Positions 17,378-27,664 of a stretch of 64,000 bases of DNA are shown here, in pieces. The stretch covers positions 449,501 to 513,500 of the forward strand of contig NC_009879.1 of assembly GCF_000014345.1 (NCBI RefSeq), given 5' to 3'. The notes under the pieces were generated by a model. The model had not been told where the DNA came from. It worked only from the letters and a program-made list of their open reading frames with translations, and did no database searches. The stretch comes from Rickettsia canadensis str. McKiel (lineage in GTDB: Bacteria > Pseudomonadota > Alphaproteobacteria > Rickettsiales > Rickettsiaceae). Each line of letters opens with the position of its first letter. Position 1 is the stretch's first letter. The translations under genes were made by a program, and so were the position numbers.

Positions 17378-18773
17378 TTATTTTATTTGCAGGAGGTATA
17401 TGTAAGCTTAATAATTTTAATTTACGATGCAAAGCTGATCTTTCCATACCAACAAATGACGATGTTTTTGAAATATTGTTGTTAAAACGACTCATTTGTG
17501 CCGATAGATATTGACGCTCAAAAACTTCTCTAGCTTCTCTAAGTGGCATAGATAACATATCAACACTATCTTCAAGCTTTGTAAGATTAGCACTATTTGC
17601 TAATATTTCCGCAGGTATCATATAAGGTTTTATAATTTCATTATTACCTGTAGTTAACGGATTCATAATTAAAGTCCATTCAACAACATTACGTAATTGT
17701 CTAATATTGCCTGGCCATTCATAGGATTGAAGAGCTGCAATAGTGTCATCTGCAAAAGGACGTTCTTTTAAACCTGAAAATTTTGAAAGTTGCTTAACAA
17801 AATATTTTATGAGTAATGGTATATCTTCTTTTCTTTCATATAATGAAGGTACTTTTAGAGAGAATACATTAAGACGATAATATAGCTCTTCTAGAAATTT
17901 GCCGTTATTAACTTCGTCTTGGATATTTTTAGAAGTGCCAGTAATAATTTTTATATCAACCTTAATACTGTCCCCGCAAGGTTTTGTAATAGTTTGATTT
18001 TTAAGAAATTTTAATAATTTTACCTGGATAGGAATAGGAATATTACTGACCTCATCTATATATAAAGTACCGTTATTGGCAAATTCTAAGATAGTAGGAC
18101 GTTTATTATTATTTTCCTGCTTTTCCGATTCGCCGAATAATTCTTGATCGATTTTTTCTGTAGTCATACAAGTAGGACTGAAAATAATGAATGGATTATT
18201 AACCCTTTTAGATTGTTTATGAATTAACCTTGCGGCAAGCTCCTTACCGCTACCGACTTTACCCTGAATCATTATACGACTGCTAGAGCTAGCTGCCTTT
18301 TCTATTTCCATTTTATATTTTAACGTTACTGAACATCCTCCTACTAATTCAGTTTTATCTATAACTTTTGATTTTAAATCTATATTTTCACGTTTTAACT
18401 TTGTTACTTCACAAGCTCTTTTAAGTAAAATAACCAATTTATCATTATTAAATGGTTTTTCTATATAATCATAAGCCCCCATTTTTATAGCATTTACTGC
18501 TGTTTCTATAGTACCATGACCGCTAATAATTATTACCGGCATTAAAGGATAGCGTTTTTTAATTATCTCTAAAATCCCAAGCCCGTCAATTTCACTTCCT
18601 TGAAGCCAAATATCAAGTATAACGGCAGAGACTGGTTTTTCGGCAAGTATTTTAAGAGCTTGAGTACTATTAGCAGCAACTTTAGAGTTAAAACCTTCAT
18701 CTTTCAAAATTGCGGCAATAATATTTCGTATATCCTCTTCATCGTCTACTATTAAAACATCTATTGATGACAT
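17346..18773 (-). CDS. ntrX: NtrX-family response regulator
   Basis: NtrX is the response regulator of the alphaproteobacterial NtrY/NtrX two-component system, linked to nitrogen, redox or envelope control. The 475-residue protein has a receiver domain (phospho-acceptor D54 in ILDIWL, DD10-11, K at EKPF). An AAA+ domain follows, with Walker A GKVGSGKE near 167 and Walker B TLYIDEV near 238, and a Fis-type helix-turn-helix ends it ([18 protein letters not shown]). The sigma-54 contact motif GAFTGA is absent: after ELFG the sequence reads [12 protein letters not shown]. This is also seen in other NtrX proteins and suits a genus without sigma-54. The gene for the sensor is not in the window. Confidence 0.92.
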   Translation of the reverse strand: MSSIDVLIVDDEEDIRNIIAAILKDEGFNSKVAANSTQALKILAEKPVSAVILDIWLQGSEIDGLGILEIIKKRYPLMPVIIISGHGTIETAVNAIKMGAYDYIEKPFNNDKLVILLKRACEVTKLKRENIDLKSKVIDKTELVGGCSVTLKYKMEIEKAASSSSRIMIQGKVGSGKELAARLIHKQSKRVNNPFIIFSPTCMTTEKIDQELFGESEKQENNNKRPTILEFANNGTLYIDEVSNIPIPIQVKLLKFLKNQTITKPCGDSIKVDIKIITGTSKNIQDEVNNGKFLEELYYRLNVFSLKVPSLYERKEDIPLLIKYFVKQLSKFSGLKERPFADDTIAALQSYEWPGNIRQLRNVVEWTLIMNPLTTGNNEIIKPYMIPAEILANSANLTKLEDSVDMLSMPLREAREVFERQYLSAQMSRFNNNISKTSSFVGMERSALHRKLKLLSLHIPPANKINEEEYEDANT

Positions 18774-18977
18774 TATAATTTACCTTAGAAATATTAATGT
18801 TAAGATATACGTTAATGCCGAATGTAAAAGAAAGCAACACTTTTTTATAACATTTTTGTCACAATAGCTATTTATAATGTAAAGATTGGCTAAGATGAAA
18901 TAATATTAAATTATTTAATGAATTTTATTTGCAGTTTGTAGTATTATATGTGTTGTTATTATAACTTATTTTAAATT

Positions 18978-19253
18978 ATGCTTAATATGCTTAACATTTT
19001 TTTAATTATTATTTCGTTATTTATTTGCTTAATAACCTACCTATTTATCAAAAAAACAGATATTTTTACCAAGTTATTAGTGTTAAACAGTTTTACGACT
19101 ATTGTAAGTTTATTTATTTGTTGTTTAAGCTTATACTCAGGAAATAGTTCATATTTGGATATAGCAATTATTTATTTTCTCCTAAGCTTTATAGCAACAA
19201 ATGGATATTTAAAATATTTTATAAATGAGTCGAATGAAAACAAAACAGATTAA
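18978..19253 (+). CDS. MrpF-like cation/proton antiporter subunit
   Basis: A 91-residue membrane protein with three hydrophobic helices (about 3-23, 30-52, 60-80). The last helix contains YLDIAIIYFLLSFIATNGYL, which closely follows the MrpF/PhaF signature of the Mrp-type Na+/H+ antiporters (conserved LD..A..ALLSF). Other Mrp subunits are not in this window, so its complex cannot be confirmed here. It is divergent from ntrX and is followed by the ubiH-like gene, the frame of which can be extended to overlap it by 29 bases. Confidence 0.65.
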   Translation: MLNMLNIFLIIISLFICLITYLFIKKTDIFTKLLVLNSFTTIVSLFICCLSLYSGNSSYLDIAIIYFLLSFIATNGYLKYFINESNENKTD

Positions 19254-19265
19254 TAGGTATCTTTC

Positions 19266-19395
19266 TAAATTCGCTTATAGAGAGGACTGTGTAGGAGATA
19301 CGAAACGCAGTACTGCAGCGTACATAAACGTATGTGAGGATGCGAGGAGTGTCAGGTCTACGCACAAATTACCTCTACAAGTAGAGCTTGGGAAG
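19266..19395 (+). repeat. Coding-frame RPE insertion ahead of ubiH
   Basis: The reading frame upstream of the UbiH domain encodes AYREDCVGDTKRSTAAYINV, followed by CEDARSVRSTHKLPL. This resembles the peptide I recall for Rickettsia palindromic elements inserted in frame in many unrelated proteins (REDxxGDTxRSTAAY.NVREDA..xSTHKLPL). The segment lies between the MrpF-like gene and the natural UbiH start and is open in the ubiH frame. Confidence 0.7.
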
Positions 19396-20523
19396 ATGAC
19401 TAATATAGTAATTTTAGGATGTGGTCTGAGTGGTATGCTGACTGCTCTTTCTTTTGCAAAAAAAGGAATTGAAACTACTATATTTGAGAGTAAGTCGGTA
19501 AAAAGTCCGGAGTTTTTTAAAGATATAAGAACAACTGCTTTAACACCACATGCTAAAAATTTCCTATCCTCTATTGATATATGGGAAGAGCTTGAAGAGT
19601 GTACTGTAGGAATGCAAGATGTATATGTAGTAGATAATAAGGCATCAGAGATATTAGATTTACGAAATGACAATAATAACTTGCTGGGGTATGTAGTAAA
19701 AAACAGCGATTTTAAAAAAATATTATTGTCAAAAATAACTAATCATCCTCTAGTAACATTAATTGATAATTATAAATATCAAGAAGTTATAAGCCATCAT
19801 AACTATTCTGTTATAAAATTTGATAATGAACAAATTAAATGTAATTTATTAATTATATGTGATGGAGCAAATTCAAAAGCGAGGTCTCATTATTTTGCTA
19901 ATAAAATTGAAAAACCTTATCAAACCGCTCTTACATTTAATATTAAGCATGAAAAGCCGCATGAAAATAGTGCTATGGAGCATTTCCTGCCGCTTGGTCC
20001 TTTTGCTTTGCTCCCTTTAAAAGATCAATATGCTTCTTCCGTAATATGGTCAACGTCTTCTGATCAAGCTGCTTTAATTATGAATTTGCCTGTAGAAGAA
20101 GTGAGATTTTTAACTCAAAGGAATGCAGGTAATGCCCTAGGTAAAATTACTATTGATAGTGAAATGAGTAGCTTCCCATTAAAAGCTCGTATGGTAAATA
20201 GATATTTTCATAATAAGATAGTACTTATTGCTGATACTGCCCACATTATACACCCGCTCGCCGGCCAAGGACTTAATCAAGGTATAAAGGATATAGAGAC
20301 TTTAAGCATGGTAATTAGTAATAATAATGGTTCGTTAGAACGATATCAAAAGCTAAGGCAAGATGATAATTTTATTATGTATAAGCTGACTGATGAGTTA
20401 AATAATATTTTTTCACATTATTCAAAAAATTTAAGATTTATAAGACAAATAGGGTTTAAGGCGATAAATAACTTTAAACCTATTAAGAATTTAATTATGA
20501 ATTATGCAATGGGAGAGCGATAA
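19396..20523 (+). CDS. ubiH: UbiH/UbiF-family FAD-dependent hydroxylase
   Basis: Flavoprotein monooxygenase of ubiquinone biosynthesis, hydroxylating the aromatic ring at the membrane. From the ATG at 19396 it has 375 residues. The FAD Rossmann motif is at the very start (IVILGCGLSGMLTALSFAKKG), a CDGANSKAR block (DG motif) lies in the middle, and IADTAHIIHPLAGQGLNQGI binds FAD further on. The frame is open back to 19225, but the additional 57 residues are a repeat-encoded peptide and overlap the previous gene, so I take 19396 as the ancestral start. Translation from 19225 would give a 432-residue form. Which ring position it hydroxylates cannot be read from sequence. Confidence 0.88.
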   Translation: MTNIVILGCGLSGMLTALSFAKKGIETTIFESKSVKSPEFFKDIRTTALTPHAKNFLSSIDIWEELEECTVGMQDVYVVDNKASEILDLRNDNNNLLGYVVKNSDFKKILLSKITNHPLVTLIDNYKYQEVISHHNYSVIKFDNEQIKCNLLIICDGANSKARSHYFANKIEKPYQTALTFNIKHEKPHENSAMEHFLPLGPFALLPLKDQYASSVIWSTSSDQAALIMNLPVEEVRFLTQRNAGNALGKITIDSEMSSFPLKARMVNRYFHNKIVLIADTAHIIHPLAGQGLNQGIKDIETLSMVISNNNGSLERYQKLRQDDNFIMYKLTDELNNIFSHYSKNLRFIRQIGFKAINNFKPIKNLIMNYAMGER

Positions 20524-20531
20524 GATATCAT

Positions 20532-20630
20532 ATAGGCTTGATCGTGGTATCCAGAAAAAAAATACTAAAATTATTAGTATTGTAAATAATATATTTCTAG
20601 ACCACGTGGTCAAACTACGGGGTGACAAGA
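20532..20630. repeat. RPE-like repeat after ubiH
   Basis: Blocks GCTTGATCGTGGTATCCAGA and GACCACGTGGTCAAACTACG followed by GGGTGACAAG match pieces found near 27688 and 61340 (GACCACG..GGTATCC type). It is non-coding. Confidence 0.6.
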
Positions 20631-20689
20631 TAAATATTGAGCCACGATATGACCCCGAAATAATTATTAGAGATTCGTGAGTAAAGAAA

Positions 20690-21560
20690 ATTTAAGCAGT
20701 AATCATCTATTAATACTTCTGAAGAAGAGATAAAAAATGCTAAAGAAAGTAATGCTACTCTGTCTAAATATAAATGAAAATTCCAATATATCTCAACCCC
20801 AAACTCAACAATCAGGACAGAAAAAGAATAGAGTACTTACAGAGACCAAAGCAATGTGTGGCTTAAGAGCAGTTACGGCAGCTGCCAGTGCGGTTCTAGT
20901 AAGTGCTAAAATTGTTTAGTGCTGCAGCAAAAGTCTGTGCTAATTTTGATATTGTCTGTGTAGCAGATGATTTAAAATCTGAATCTGATATAGCTAAGGG
21001 GTGTGACAAGATAAAAACTTTACCGGGGTAAGCTACGGCAAATGTATTAGATTAAATTTTAACCAGTAAGCTGGTATTACATGCAGCAAATGGTAGGGGC
21101 AGGACTATAATTTTGATTGCTGTTAAAATCTGACTCCTGTAGGAATTGTTAGTAGGTGCATTGTCTTTAAGTGCTATTGTATTTAATGTTGTGCAAGAAA
21201 CCTTAGATGTAATAGAAGATCGGCATTTAAATGTTGAGAAAAAAACTTAGAAAGTATAAAAGAAAATAAACAAAAGCAGGTTCAGTAAATAGTTAATAGC
21301 TAAAAAGTTATAGCTACAGAAAATCGCCGGCATTACAAAAATTTTTAGATAGCAAGATTTCTGATATTTATCCAACACAACTTTCATCTGATAAGTCTTT
21401 TGAAGGTAGTAAATTTAAAGAACTTCCTGGAGCAATTCGTGATTCTATGCTAGAGAATGGTTCTTTAATGCTTGAGAAGGTATTGCAAGCGATACTATGG
21501 TTATAGCAGTTGCAGCTGCTAAGGGATTAGTTAATACCGGTAGTACAGCCGATATCGATA
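20690..21560 (+). pseudogene. Decayed unknown Ala-rich protein gene
   Basis: The longest piece starts at an ATG at 20737 and encodes 60 residues, including a Gln/Ser-rich stretch and AVTAAASAVLVSAKIV. Shifted frames continue with AAAKVCANFDIVCVADDLKS, KGCDKIKTLPG, GALSLSAIVFNVVQETLDVI, EDRHLNVEKKT and, further on, ISDIYPTQLSSDKSFEGS with AVAAAKGLVNTG. They line up as one gene of about 280 codons broken by several frameshifts. Hydrophobic Ala-rich segments suggest membrane parts. I do not recognise the family. Confidence 0.5.
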
Positions 21561-22140
21561 TTATCCTGTAGATAATTCATTTCTTTAATAATAGGAAAAT
21601 AGTAAGCAGAAGGCAAAGTTGTGAAACTTATATTGTGACTTTTTAAAACGATAAAATGAGGTAATATATAATTTTCAATAGTCACCTTATAAGTTTGATG
21701 AGCTGTAAAATTGCTTTCCAGAGTAAAATTTATTTTATACCACCAGCCAAACCGCTATTCTCGTTTAATATCAGGTGAAATTCCGTTAGTTCTCTTTGCA
21801 GTTTTATACACTACTCTTTAATTTTAGAATCACAAAGATCAATATTTAACGAATTCTTACCCGCTAACGGATTTTCATTTCATTAGTTAATTTTAAATAT
21901 AAAGGTATTTTTTCGTTAAAACTGGTAGCAATTACTTGTCAATTTATTAAACATATTTTTCATATCTATAGTTTATAATTTTTGATAAATTATATATAAA
22001 TAAAATTAAGTAAAGCAATGAATAAGGATATTTTTATTTAGCAACATTTTTTTATTATTGCACGTGTTGAAGTGGAAGTGCTTGAAGAAATAATAGGAGA
22101 CAAGCTAAAAAATTGGTTAGGAATATAGTTATGAGCTTAT
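21561..22140. other. Degraded intergenic segment, possible minus-strand remnant
   Basis: The minus strand shows an open piece (NFTLESNFTAHQTYKVTIEN and LPSAYYFPIIKEMNYL, about 21580-21740) that resembles a beta-rich protein fragment but cannot be assigned. Nothing else is supported. The rest is AT-rich with stops in all frames. Confidence 0.4.
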
Positions 22141-22149
22141 CATAATACT

Positions 22150-22865
22150 CGGATTTACTATATTTGGGAGGCAACTATATTGCACAAGCTATTTTGTGTA
22201 TTACTTTTCACATAATTTTATTTTGCTAAAATATACATTTGCAATACCTTTAAATTCTGCTCTAAACGTTAAGGGTTTTATTTTCCCTAGAGGTCATATG
22301 AGTAGTAGCATAGTATTTTACGGTTGGTTTTTTGCAAATATTAGACATTATCTTATTAAGAATAATAATAGTAGTGATTTTAACTGGTATTGGATTTTCG
22401 TTGATTTATAAGGGTTATCATTATCTATTTGATATTATTGCATCTATAACAATTGGAATAATGGTTATTGCTTTTGTATATAGTGTAACCAAAGAGGATA
22501 TTGTGCATAAATATCCTTTTATGCTTGGAGCATTTGTGTGGGCGTTTTAACCGTGCCTATGGTAGCTTATCTTAAAATTATTGATCTAAATTGTCTTGTA
22601 TCGGTATGGACGGTATTTTGGGGATTGCTCGGTTTGACTATTTCTTGGCCGGTTATTTTATCGATATTTGGAACTCTCTCAATCAAAATTAAATTATTTC
22701 TTCAACTTAGTTATAATTGTCGTTTTAATAGCGTTGCTTGAATGTATTAATTCCTTATTCAAACAATATTTAGGATATAAATTTTATTTAACTTGGTTCT
22801 TAATAGGCTTTAGTTTTCCACTATCGTTAAGATTATGTCATATTCACGTACGATCAACGCATTGA
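22150..22865 (+). pseudogene. Decayed PAP2-like membrane phosphatase
   Basis: Three overlapping open pieces in different frames form one membrane protein. The first contains FPRGHMSSSIVFYGWFFANI (PAP2 signature PSGHxxxS-like) near 22285-22345. The second has LIYKGYHYLFDIIASITIGI (the downstream KGxHYLxDIxxS block) near 22395-22455. The third has TVPMVAYLKIIDLNCLVSVW near 22545-22610. In intact relatives the first two motifs bind phosphate. At least two frameshifts inactivate it. Confidence 0.65.
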
Positions 22866-22991
22866 TATATGGAGCACATTAAGTTGCACTTCATTGACTT
22901 ATTTATCGTGTAAGGCGAAATTTTCTATTGACTTTACATATAAAACAGTATAAGTTGCTTTACAATTTAATTTTTTATTTATACAGAATTT

Positions 22992-24323
22992 ATGCTAGGT
23001 TATGAAAAAGCACAAACAAGTTTAAATAGAGAACAAAAAGAAACAATACGTTTACTGTCCATAGGTACTTTCCTTGAGTATTTTGATTTAATGATTTATG
23101 TACATATGGCAGTACTTCTTAACGAGTTATTATTTCCAAAAGCCGATACTCAGACTGCTGCTATATATTCAGCTGCTGCTTTTTGTTCGACATTTGTTTT
23201 TAGAACCTTTGTCGCTCTACTTTTTGGTTGGATAGGTGATAAGTATGGACGTAAATCTACTGTGATTATAACTACTCTTTTTATGGCTTGTTTTTGTGCT
23301 TTTATGGCAGGATTACCTACTTATGTACAAATAGGCGTTACGGCTACTTGGATAGTGACTATATGCCGTATTATTCAAGGTATGTCATCTCTATGTGAGA
23401 TAATTGGAGCAGAACTTTATCTTACAGAAACAATAAACCCTCCTAAACAATATCCCGTTGTATCATTAATGTTTTCTTGTGCTGTTCTTGGAGGTGTTGC
23501 GGCTCTGGGTTTAGAATCTATAATTGTTCATTATGGTTTTAGTTGGCGAATAACTTTTTTTATAGGCACATTTATTGCTATAACAGGAAGTTATGCTAGG
23601 ACTCATTTACGTGAAACTCGTGATTTTATAGATGCTAAACAACAAGTGAAGAATATTTTTAATAAAGCGAGTATAAATATAAAAATACTAGAAAATAATC
23701 CAATTTGGAAAGAAAAAGTTCATTGGAAAACTTCTTTATATTATTTTTTAATTCACTGTACTTGGCCTGTTACATTTTATATTACCTACATATATTGTAG
23801 TAATATTTTAAAAAGTTCTTTTAATTATACTTCTGAAGAAATTATAACTCACAATTTTATTGTATCGCTAATGCAATTTTTTGGCAGCTTAATTTTTAGA
23901 GCTTATCTGAGTGGTATAATAAATCCTTTAAAAATTCTTAAAGGATTTTTAGCTATATTTTCACTATTTATCTTAATTTTTCCTTATTTATTAAATAATC
24001 TTCATACTCCAAGAGAATTACTTATTATCCAATCAATTATGGTAATTATCGGCTTAGGAGATGCACCAGCAGTACCAATTTTCTTTAAACATTTTCCTAT
24101 TTTTAAAAGATTTACTTATTCAAGTTTTTTATATGCTTTATCTCGTGCTTTAATATATGTAGTTACTTCGTTTGGTATAATATATTTAGTAAGCTATTTT
24201 GGACACTGGGGAATATTAGTTATCTCAATTCCTTTAAGTATAAGCTATGGATTCGGGATACAGCATTTTGAGAAGTTAGAAAAGAATCGTGAGAACTATT
24301 TGAAGAAAAAGCAATTGGCTTAG
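22992..24323 (+). CDS. MFS transporter, ProP-like
   Basis: A 443-residue major facilitator of the metabolite:H+ symporter type, a family expanded in Rickettsia for import of host solutes. About 12 membrane helices are visible. The loop 2-3 motif GWIGDKYGRKST (residues 75-86) is the MFS signature GxxxDrxGRr, and an RIIQGMSSLCEIIGAELYLTE block in helix 4-5 is typical of ProP-like members. The frame is intact and of normal length. It converges on the HD-hydrolase gene with a 4-base overlap of 3' ends. Substrate cannot be deduced; osmolyte or organic acid is likely. Confidence 0.88.
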   Translation: MLGYEKAQTSLNREQKETIRLLSIGTFLEYFDLMIYVHMAVLLNELLFPKADTQTAAIYSAAAFCSTFVFRTFVALLFGWIGDKYGRKSTVIITTLFMACFCAFMAGLPTYVQIGVTATWIVTICRIIQGMSSLCEIIGAELYLTETINPPKQYPVVSLMFSCAVLGGVAALGLESIIVHYGFSWRITFFIGTFIAITGSYARTHLRETRDFIDAKQQVKNIFNKASINIKILENNPIWKEKVHWKTSLYYFLIHCTWPVTFYITYIYCSNILKSSFNYTSEEIITHNFIVSLMQFFGSLIFRAYLSGIINPLKILKGFLAIFSLFILIFPYLLNNLHTPRELLIIQSIMVIIGLGDAPAVPIFFKHFPIFKRFTYSSFLYALSRALIYVVTSFGIIYLVSYFGHWGILVISIPLSISYGFGIQHFEKLEKNRENYLKKKQLA

Positions 24324-24967
24324 GAATCAGAGTAGGCTATGTTTAAACATAGTTCTATTAATTTATTCTTTACTTGTGATATTCCTAGATACATACTTAA
24401 AATTAGAAATACCTTTAAAGTCTCTTCAATAATCTTTCTGATTTTCTCAGGTGATTTGACTCCTAAAGTTTGTACATTATGAATTCTATCAAAGAATTTT
24501 ATAAGAGCGGTATCATATCTTTTTTGTTTAACTAATAAATTAAGACTTTCTTCAACACTAATTTTCCCGTATGATTTAATCCTAGTTAAACCCTCGACAT
24601 GTCTTGCTACTTCTATTTCAAAAATTTCAGTGATCATTTCTTCAGTAAGTTCTGTATCCTCAATAGTATCATGAAGTAGAGCGGCATTTATCATGTTAGT
24701 AGTAAAAAGCTTAGGCGCTTCATCTGTTACAAACTCCGCAAGCATAATTGCAACCTCAACTGGATGAGAGTAATAAGGCTCGCCTGATTGACGCATTTGA
24801 GAGCCGTGATATTTACGTGCATAATAAATGCCTTTTTTAACTTCCTCTATATCAACAGGGTTTTTTACTTTAGCATTTAAATATTTGAGTTTATCAAGTA
24901 GTTTTTTAGCGTAAACGCAAACTTCAAACTTTTCTTGCCAAGAACTTATATCTTCCATAAAAGTCAT
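24320..24967 (-). CDS. spoT: SpoT-type HD hydrolase (ppGpp hydrolase domain only)
   Basis: A 215-residue stand-alone HD domain of the RelA/SpoT family, which hydrolyses the alarmone (p)ppGpp. Family positions for hydrolysis are all present: RKYHG (H54), H68 in YYSHPVEVA, the HD pair H99-D100 with E103-D104 in LLHDTIEDT, and D158/N162 in FFDRIHNVQTLG. There is no synthetase domain, TGS or ACT. In Rickettsia, spoT is known to be split into several short genes, and this looks like one of them. The 3' end overlaps the MFS gene by 4 bases. It may be an active hydrolase; the fused full-length alternative is excluded by length. Confidence 0.85.
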   Translation of the reverse strand: MTFMEDISSWQEKFEVCVYAKKLLDKLKYLNAKVKNPVDIEEVKKGIYYARKYHGSQMRQSGEPYYSHPVEVAIMLAEFVTDEAPKLFTTNMINAALLHDTIEDTELTEEMITEIFEIEVARHVEGLTRIKSYGKISVEESLNLLVKQKRYDTALIKFFDRIHNVQTLGVKSPEKIRKIIEETLKVFLILSMYLGISQVKNKLIELCLNIAYSDS

Positions 24968-25075
24968 TTCTTATTTTTGTTAATATATAGTAAAAACTTA
25001 AAAGTGCAATAACAAATAGCTTTTAAACCCTAAAGAAGTATTAATAATTTTAATCCTTGAGTGTTTTAACAACTA

Positions 25076-25315
25076 TTATTCTATTTTATTACTTGCTTTA
25101 GCATCTTCTCCCTGCTGTAATTTATACTCTGTTGCTTTCTCTTCCATATAGTGAAAAAAGAAATAACAAAATGTTAAAAAACTAGTAAGAATAATAGCAA
25201 ATATTACAAATATTAACTTAAATTTTTTCCTTGACTCTTGAGCTTTTAAACGTTTTCTTTACGCTTTATCAATATAAGATTCAGAGGTTAAAATTTATTC
25301 TTATTTATTTGTCAT
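25076..25315 (-). pseudogene. Decayed small membrane protein gene
   Basis: From an ATG at 25315 the frame has stops within the first 21 codons and then stays open. It encodes a basic stretch (RKRLKAQESRKKF), one membrane helix (LIFVIFAIILTSFLTFCYFF) and a polar tail ending ASNKIE at 25076. The last 60 codons could in principle be translated from an internal start. I do not recognise the family. Confidence 0.5.
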
Positions 25316-25600
25316 GTTTTAACTCTTAAAAATTAACTTGAATGATAGAGCTTAATTATCACCTAAGAGAAGTAATTTATAGAAGTAATTAAAATAAGTC
25401 AATAATTTTTAATCATTCGTTGTAATCATATTTTGATATAATTTATTTGGAAGTTGTGTAATTGATATAGAGACTTAGTTAGGTAAAGGAAATTTTTATG
25501 AATATCGATAGATTAGCTGAAGCTTTAAGTTCGTTTTAGTAAAGTTATTATTAATGTGAAGTTTAGGATAAGTTTTATGTCTTGAAAGTTTTAAAATAAC
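25316..25600. other. Gene-free spacer before tRNA-Arg
   Basis: The only item is a 14-codon frame at 25498 (MNIDRLAEALSSF) after an AGGTAAAGGAA ribosome-like site, probably the stump of a lost gene. Nothing else is recognised. Confidence 0.4.
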
Positions 25601-25677
25601 TGGTGCACCCGAGAGGAGTCGAACCCCTAACCTTATGATCCGTAGTCATATACTCTATCCAATTGAGCTACGGGTGC
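25601..25677 (-). tRNA. tRNA-Arg (anticodon ACG)
   Basis: Read on the minus strand from 25677: acceptor GCACCCG pairs with CGGGTGC before the encoded CCA (25601-25603). The D-arm contains AGCTCAATTGGATAGAGT, the anticodon stem TATGA/TCATA encloses the loop CTACGGA with anticodon ACG, and the T-arm contains GGTTCGACTC. The cloverleaf is complete at 77 bases with CCA. After adenosine deamination the anticodon reads CGU, CGC and CGA codons. Confidence 0.95.
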
Positions 25678-25873
25678 TAGAGCTTCAAGTAAATTTATAT
25701 ATTTAATTTAGAGCTTAATTTCTAAGTCTTATTTTTTGTATCTAACATACGGGAAAGTATATATAAAAGCATAGCATTTGTCAAGAAACATAGAAGGTTC
25801 TTATATTTCTCTAAATAATAAAATATAAAAAATTATAATTAATAGTTGAATTATCATATAATATATTGTTAAC

Positions 25874-26480
25874 ATGAGAAAAATCAATATAATTTACTTA
25901 TTTTGTATTAATATGACTGTACAAGCATCAAATATATTGGAAAATACTAAAAAAATTAGAGATAATTAACTCTTGAAATGTTGAGGAAAAATGGTAGAAA
26001 GGTAATGTAATAAATTATAAGTCAGAAGAAACTTTATTAGAAAAAACAGAAAAATATAACTCTTCTAAGTTCAAACGTTTGACTCATTGTAGTTATTTTG
26101 CGTATGTTGCTAGTGTATCTTAAGTCTTTCAAATAAGTCTCTATTTCTTCATCCTGAAAACGATAAAGAATTTATACCTACTTTATCAAATAAGAAAGCT
26201 GAGTGGCTTGAAACATCTGGAATAACACACGGTGGAATTATGTTAAAGCAGGCAATCGTGATGGTAGTTTTATTCAAGCACAAAAGTTTGCTAATTAAGG
26301 ATATATCCATAATATAAAAATGGGCTAATACAGAGCATATTGCTATTGTAGTACCAAGTTAGTAAGGATATAGAAAAAATAAAAAGGAAGGACCTGACAC
26401 AGCTTAAGCCGGTAATATTAATTTTTCCTGTAACTCTTTGAAAAAGGGTTTTAGAAGATGCATTTAAAAACAACGCAATT
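25874..26480 (+). pseudogene. Decayed secreted protein of unknown family
   Basis: The ATG at 25874 begins a signal-peptide-like segment (MRKINIIYLFCINMTVQASN). Shifted frames continue with YFAYVASVSLSLSNKSLFLH, PTLSNKKAEWLETSGITHGG, AGNRDGSFIQAQKFAN, ANTEHIAIVVPS and GPDTAQAGNINFSCNSLKKGF. Read in order these make an exported protein of about 190 residues with a EHIAIV..GP..AQAG core that might be a CHAP/NlpC-like peptidase. That family call is tentative. Several stops and frameshifts make it dead. Confidence 0.5.
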
Positions 26481-26655
26481 TTATTATTATAAAATATAAC
26501 AAAAATCAGTAAGGCATTTGGAATTAAATTTTAAAGTGAACTTGTATAGCGTAATTCATAAAACATATGTGATATTGCAATACAAGCTAATTTTGCTAAA
26601 TTCGCACTTACAGTACTTCCGTATGCTCTGCCTTAAATTCATCAAATCTTCTGCT

Positions 26656-27494
26656 TTATGAATTTAGCTGTACAGCATAGGTAAAGCTTATAAAATTTCT
26701 GTTGTTAAATTCATTAATCTTATTATTAATTGCTTCATTAAAAATTTTTACATTTGCAGGATTCTCGAGTTTAATCTTATCTAAAGTTATTACTTTATAA
26801 GGTGTGTCATACTCAGTTTTAAGAGTAATTAGTGGTTTATCAAAAGTTTTTATTTCTAGTCCAATAATATTTTCTGCTAGCTGATCTTTAAGCAAATTAT
26901 TTCCATTGATAACTATATCTTCATATAATTTGTCAGGTATCTCTATATTTTTATATTGTTCACCAAGTTCTTTTTTCTCCCATATTCATTTGAGTGGCTT
27001 GTCCGTCTATTAATGCACTAAAAGGTACAGCTTCATTTATACCTCTTATTTAAAACGATTTTTTATTAAATTATTTATTTTTCACTAGAAGTAATACACT
27101 AGAAGTAATAGCTTCTCAAAATTTAGTGGAACACTTTTCCATTTCTTGTTTAAGTCCCTTGAAACTATCAGGTGAGGTTCATTGCTTCTACTGCCCTTTA
27201 TATTCTTTCATTTATTGCAAGTATTGTTGCCCGAACATTTATAATGTTGTTTTTTATTACTTCTTGTTTTTCATTTATTTCTATTGTAGAAGTTTCATTA
27301 TGATCAGCCTCAAATATTTCCTTAAAATCTTTGCTATTAATATCAATAGGTTCTTTATCTGCTATTATTTGATTTTTTAACTGTCCTAGAACATAACCTT
27401 CTATATCCCTTATATCGTTTCTTGCACCACTAATAATTTCTTTAATTTGCTTCTCAGTAGTAAGTGAGTTAGCTGGTTCGTTGTCTTTTGACAT
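26656..27494 (-). pseudogene. Broken hypothetical protein gene
   Basis: Two open minus-strand pieces belong together. One starts at an ATG at 27494 and encodes 98 residues (SLTTEKQIKEIISGARNDIR..GYVLGQLKNQ); the other ends at 26656 after LKDQLAENIIGLEIKTFDKP and NRNFISFTYAVQL. Between them a third frame encodes EKKELGEQYKNIEIPDKLYE followed by DIVINGNN. It is a mostly helical cytoplasmic-looking protein of about 270 residues with two or more frameshifts. I do not recognise it. A short direct duplication (CACTAGAAGTAATA) lies near 27083-27111. Confidence 0.55.
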
Positions 27495-27664
27495 AATAAC
27501 GTCGCTAACTTAACTTATTTATTAATTCTATTAAACTATTATTTAATTCCTATAAACAAGTTAATTTAAATGAAGCATTATTAAATTTTTACTTAAAAAA
27601 GCATAAGTTAAGATTTTTATAAGTTTTTGAGAGCATATTAGGTATTATTGTTGTGTGGATCAAT

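Noticed and set aside
17346..18773. NtrC instead of NtrX
   Set aside because: The absence of GAFTGA and the short loop after ELFG fit NtrX rather than NtrC, which keeps the sigma-54 contact.
27126..27380. 84-codon aromatic-rich plus-strand frame
   Set aside because: It is antisense to the broken hypothetical gene at 26656-27494, which has normal protein composition.
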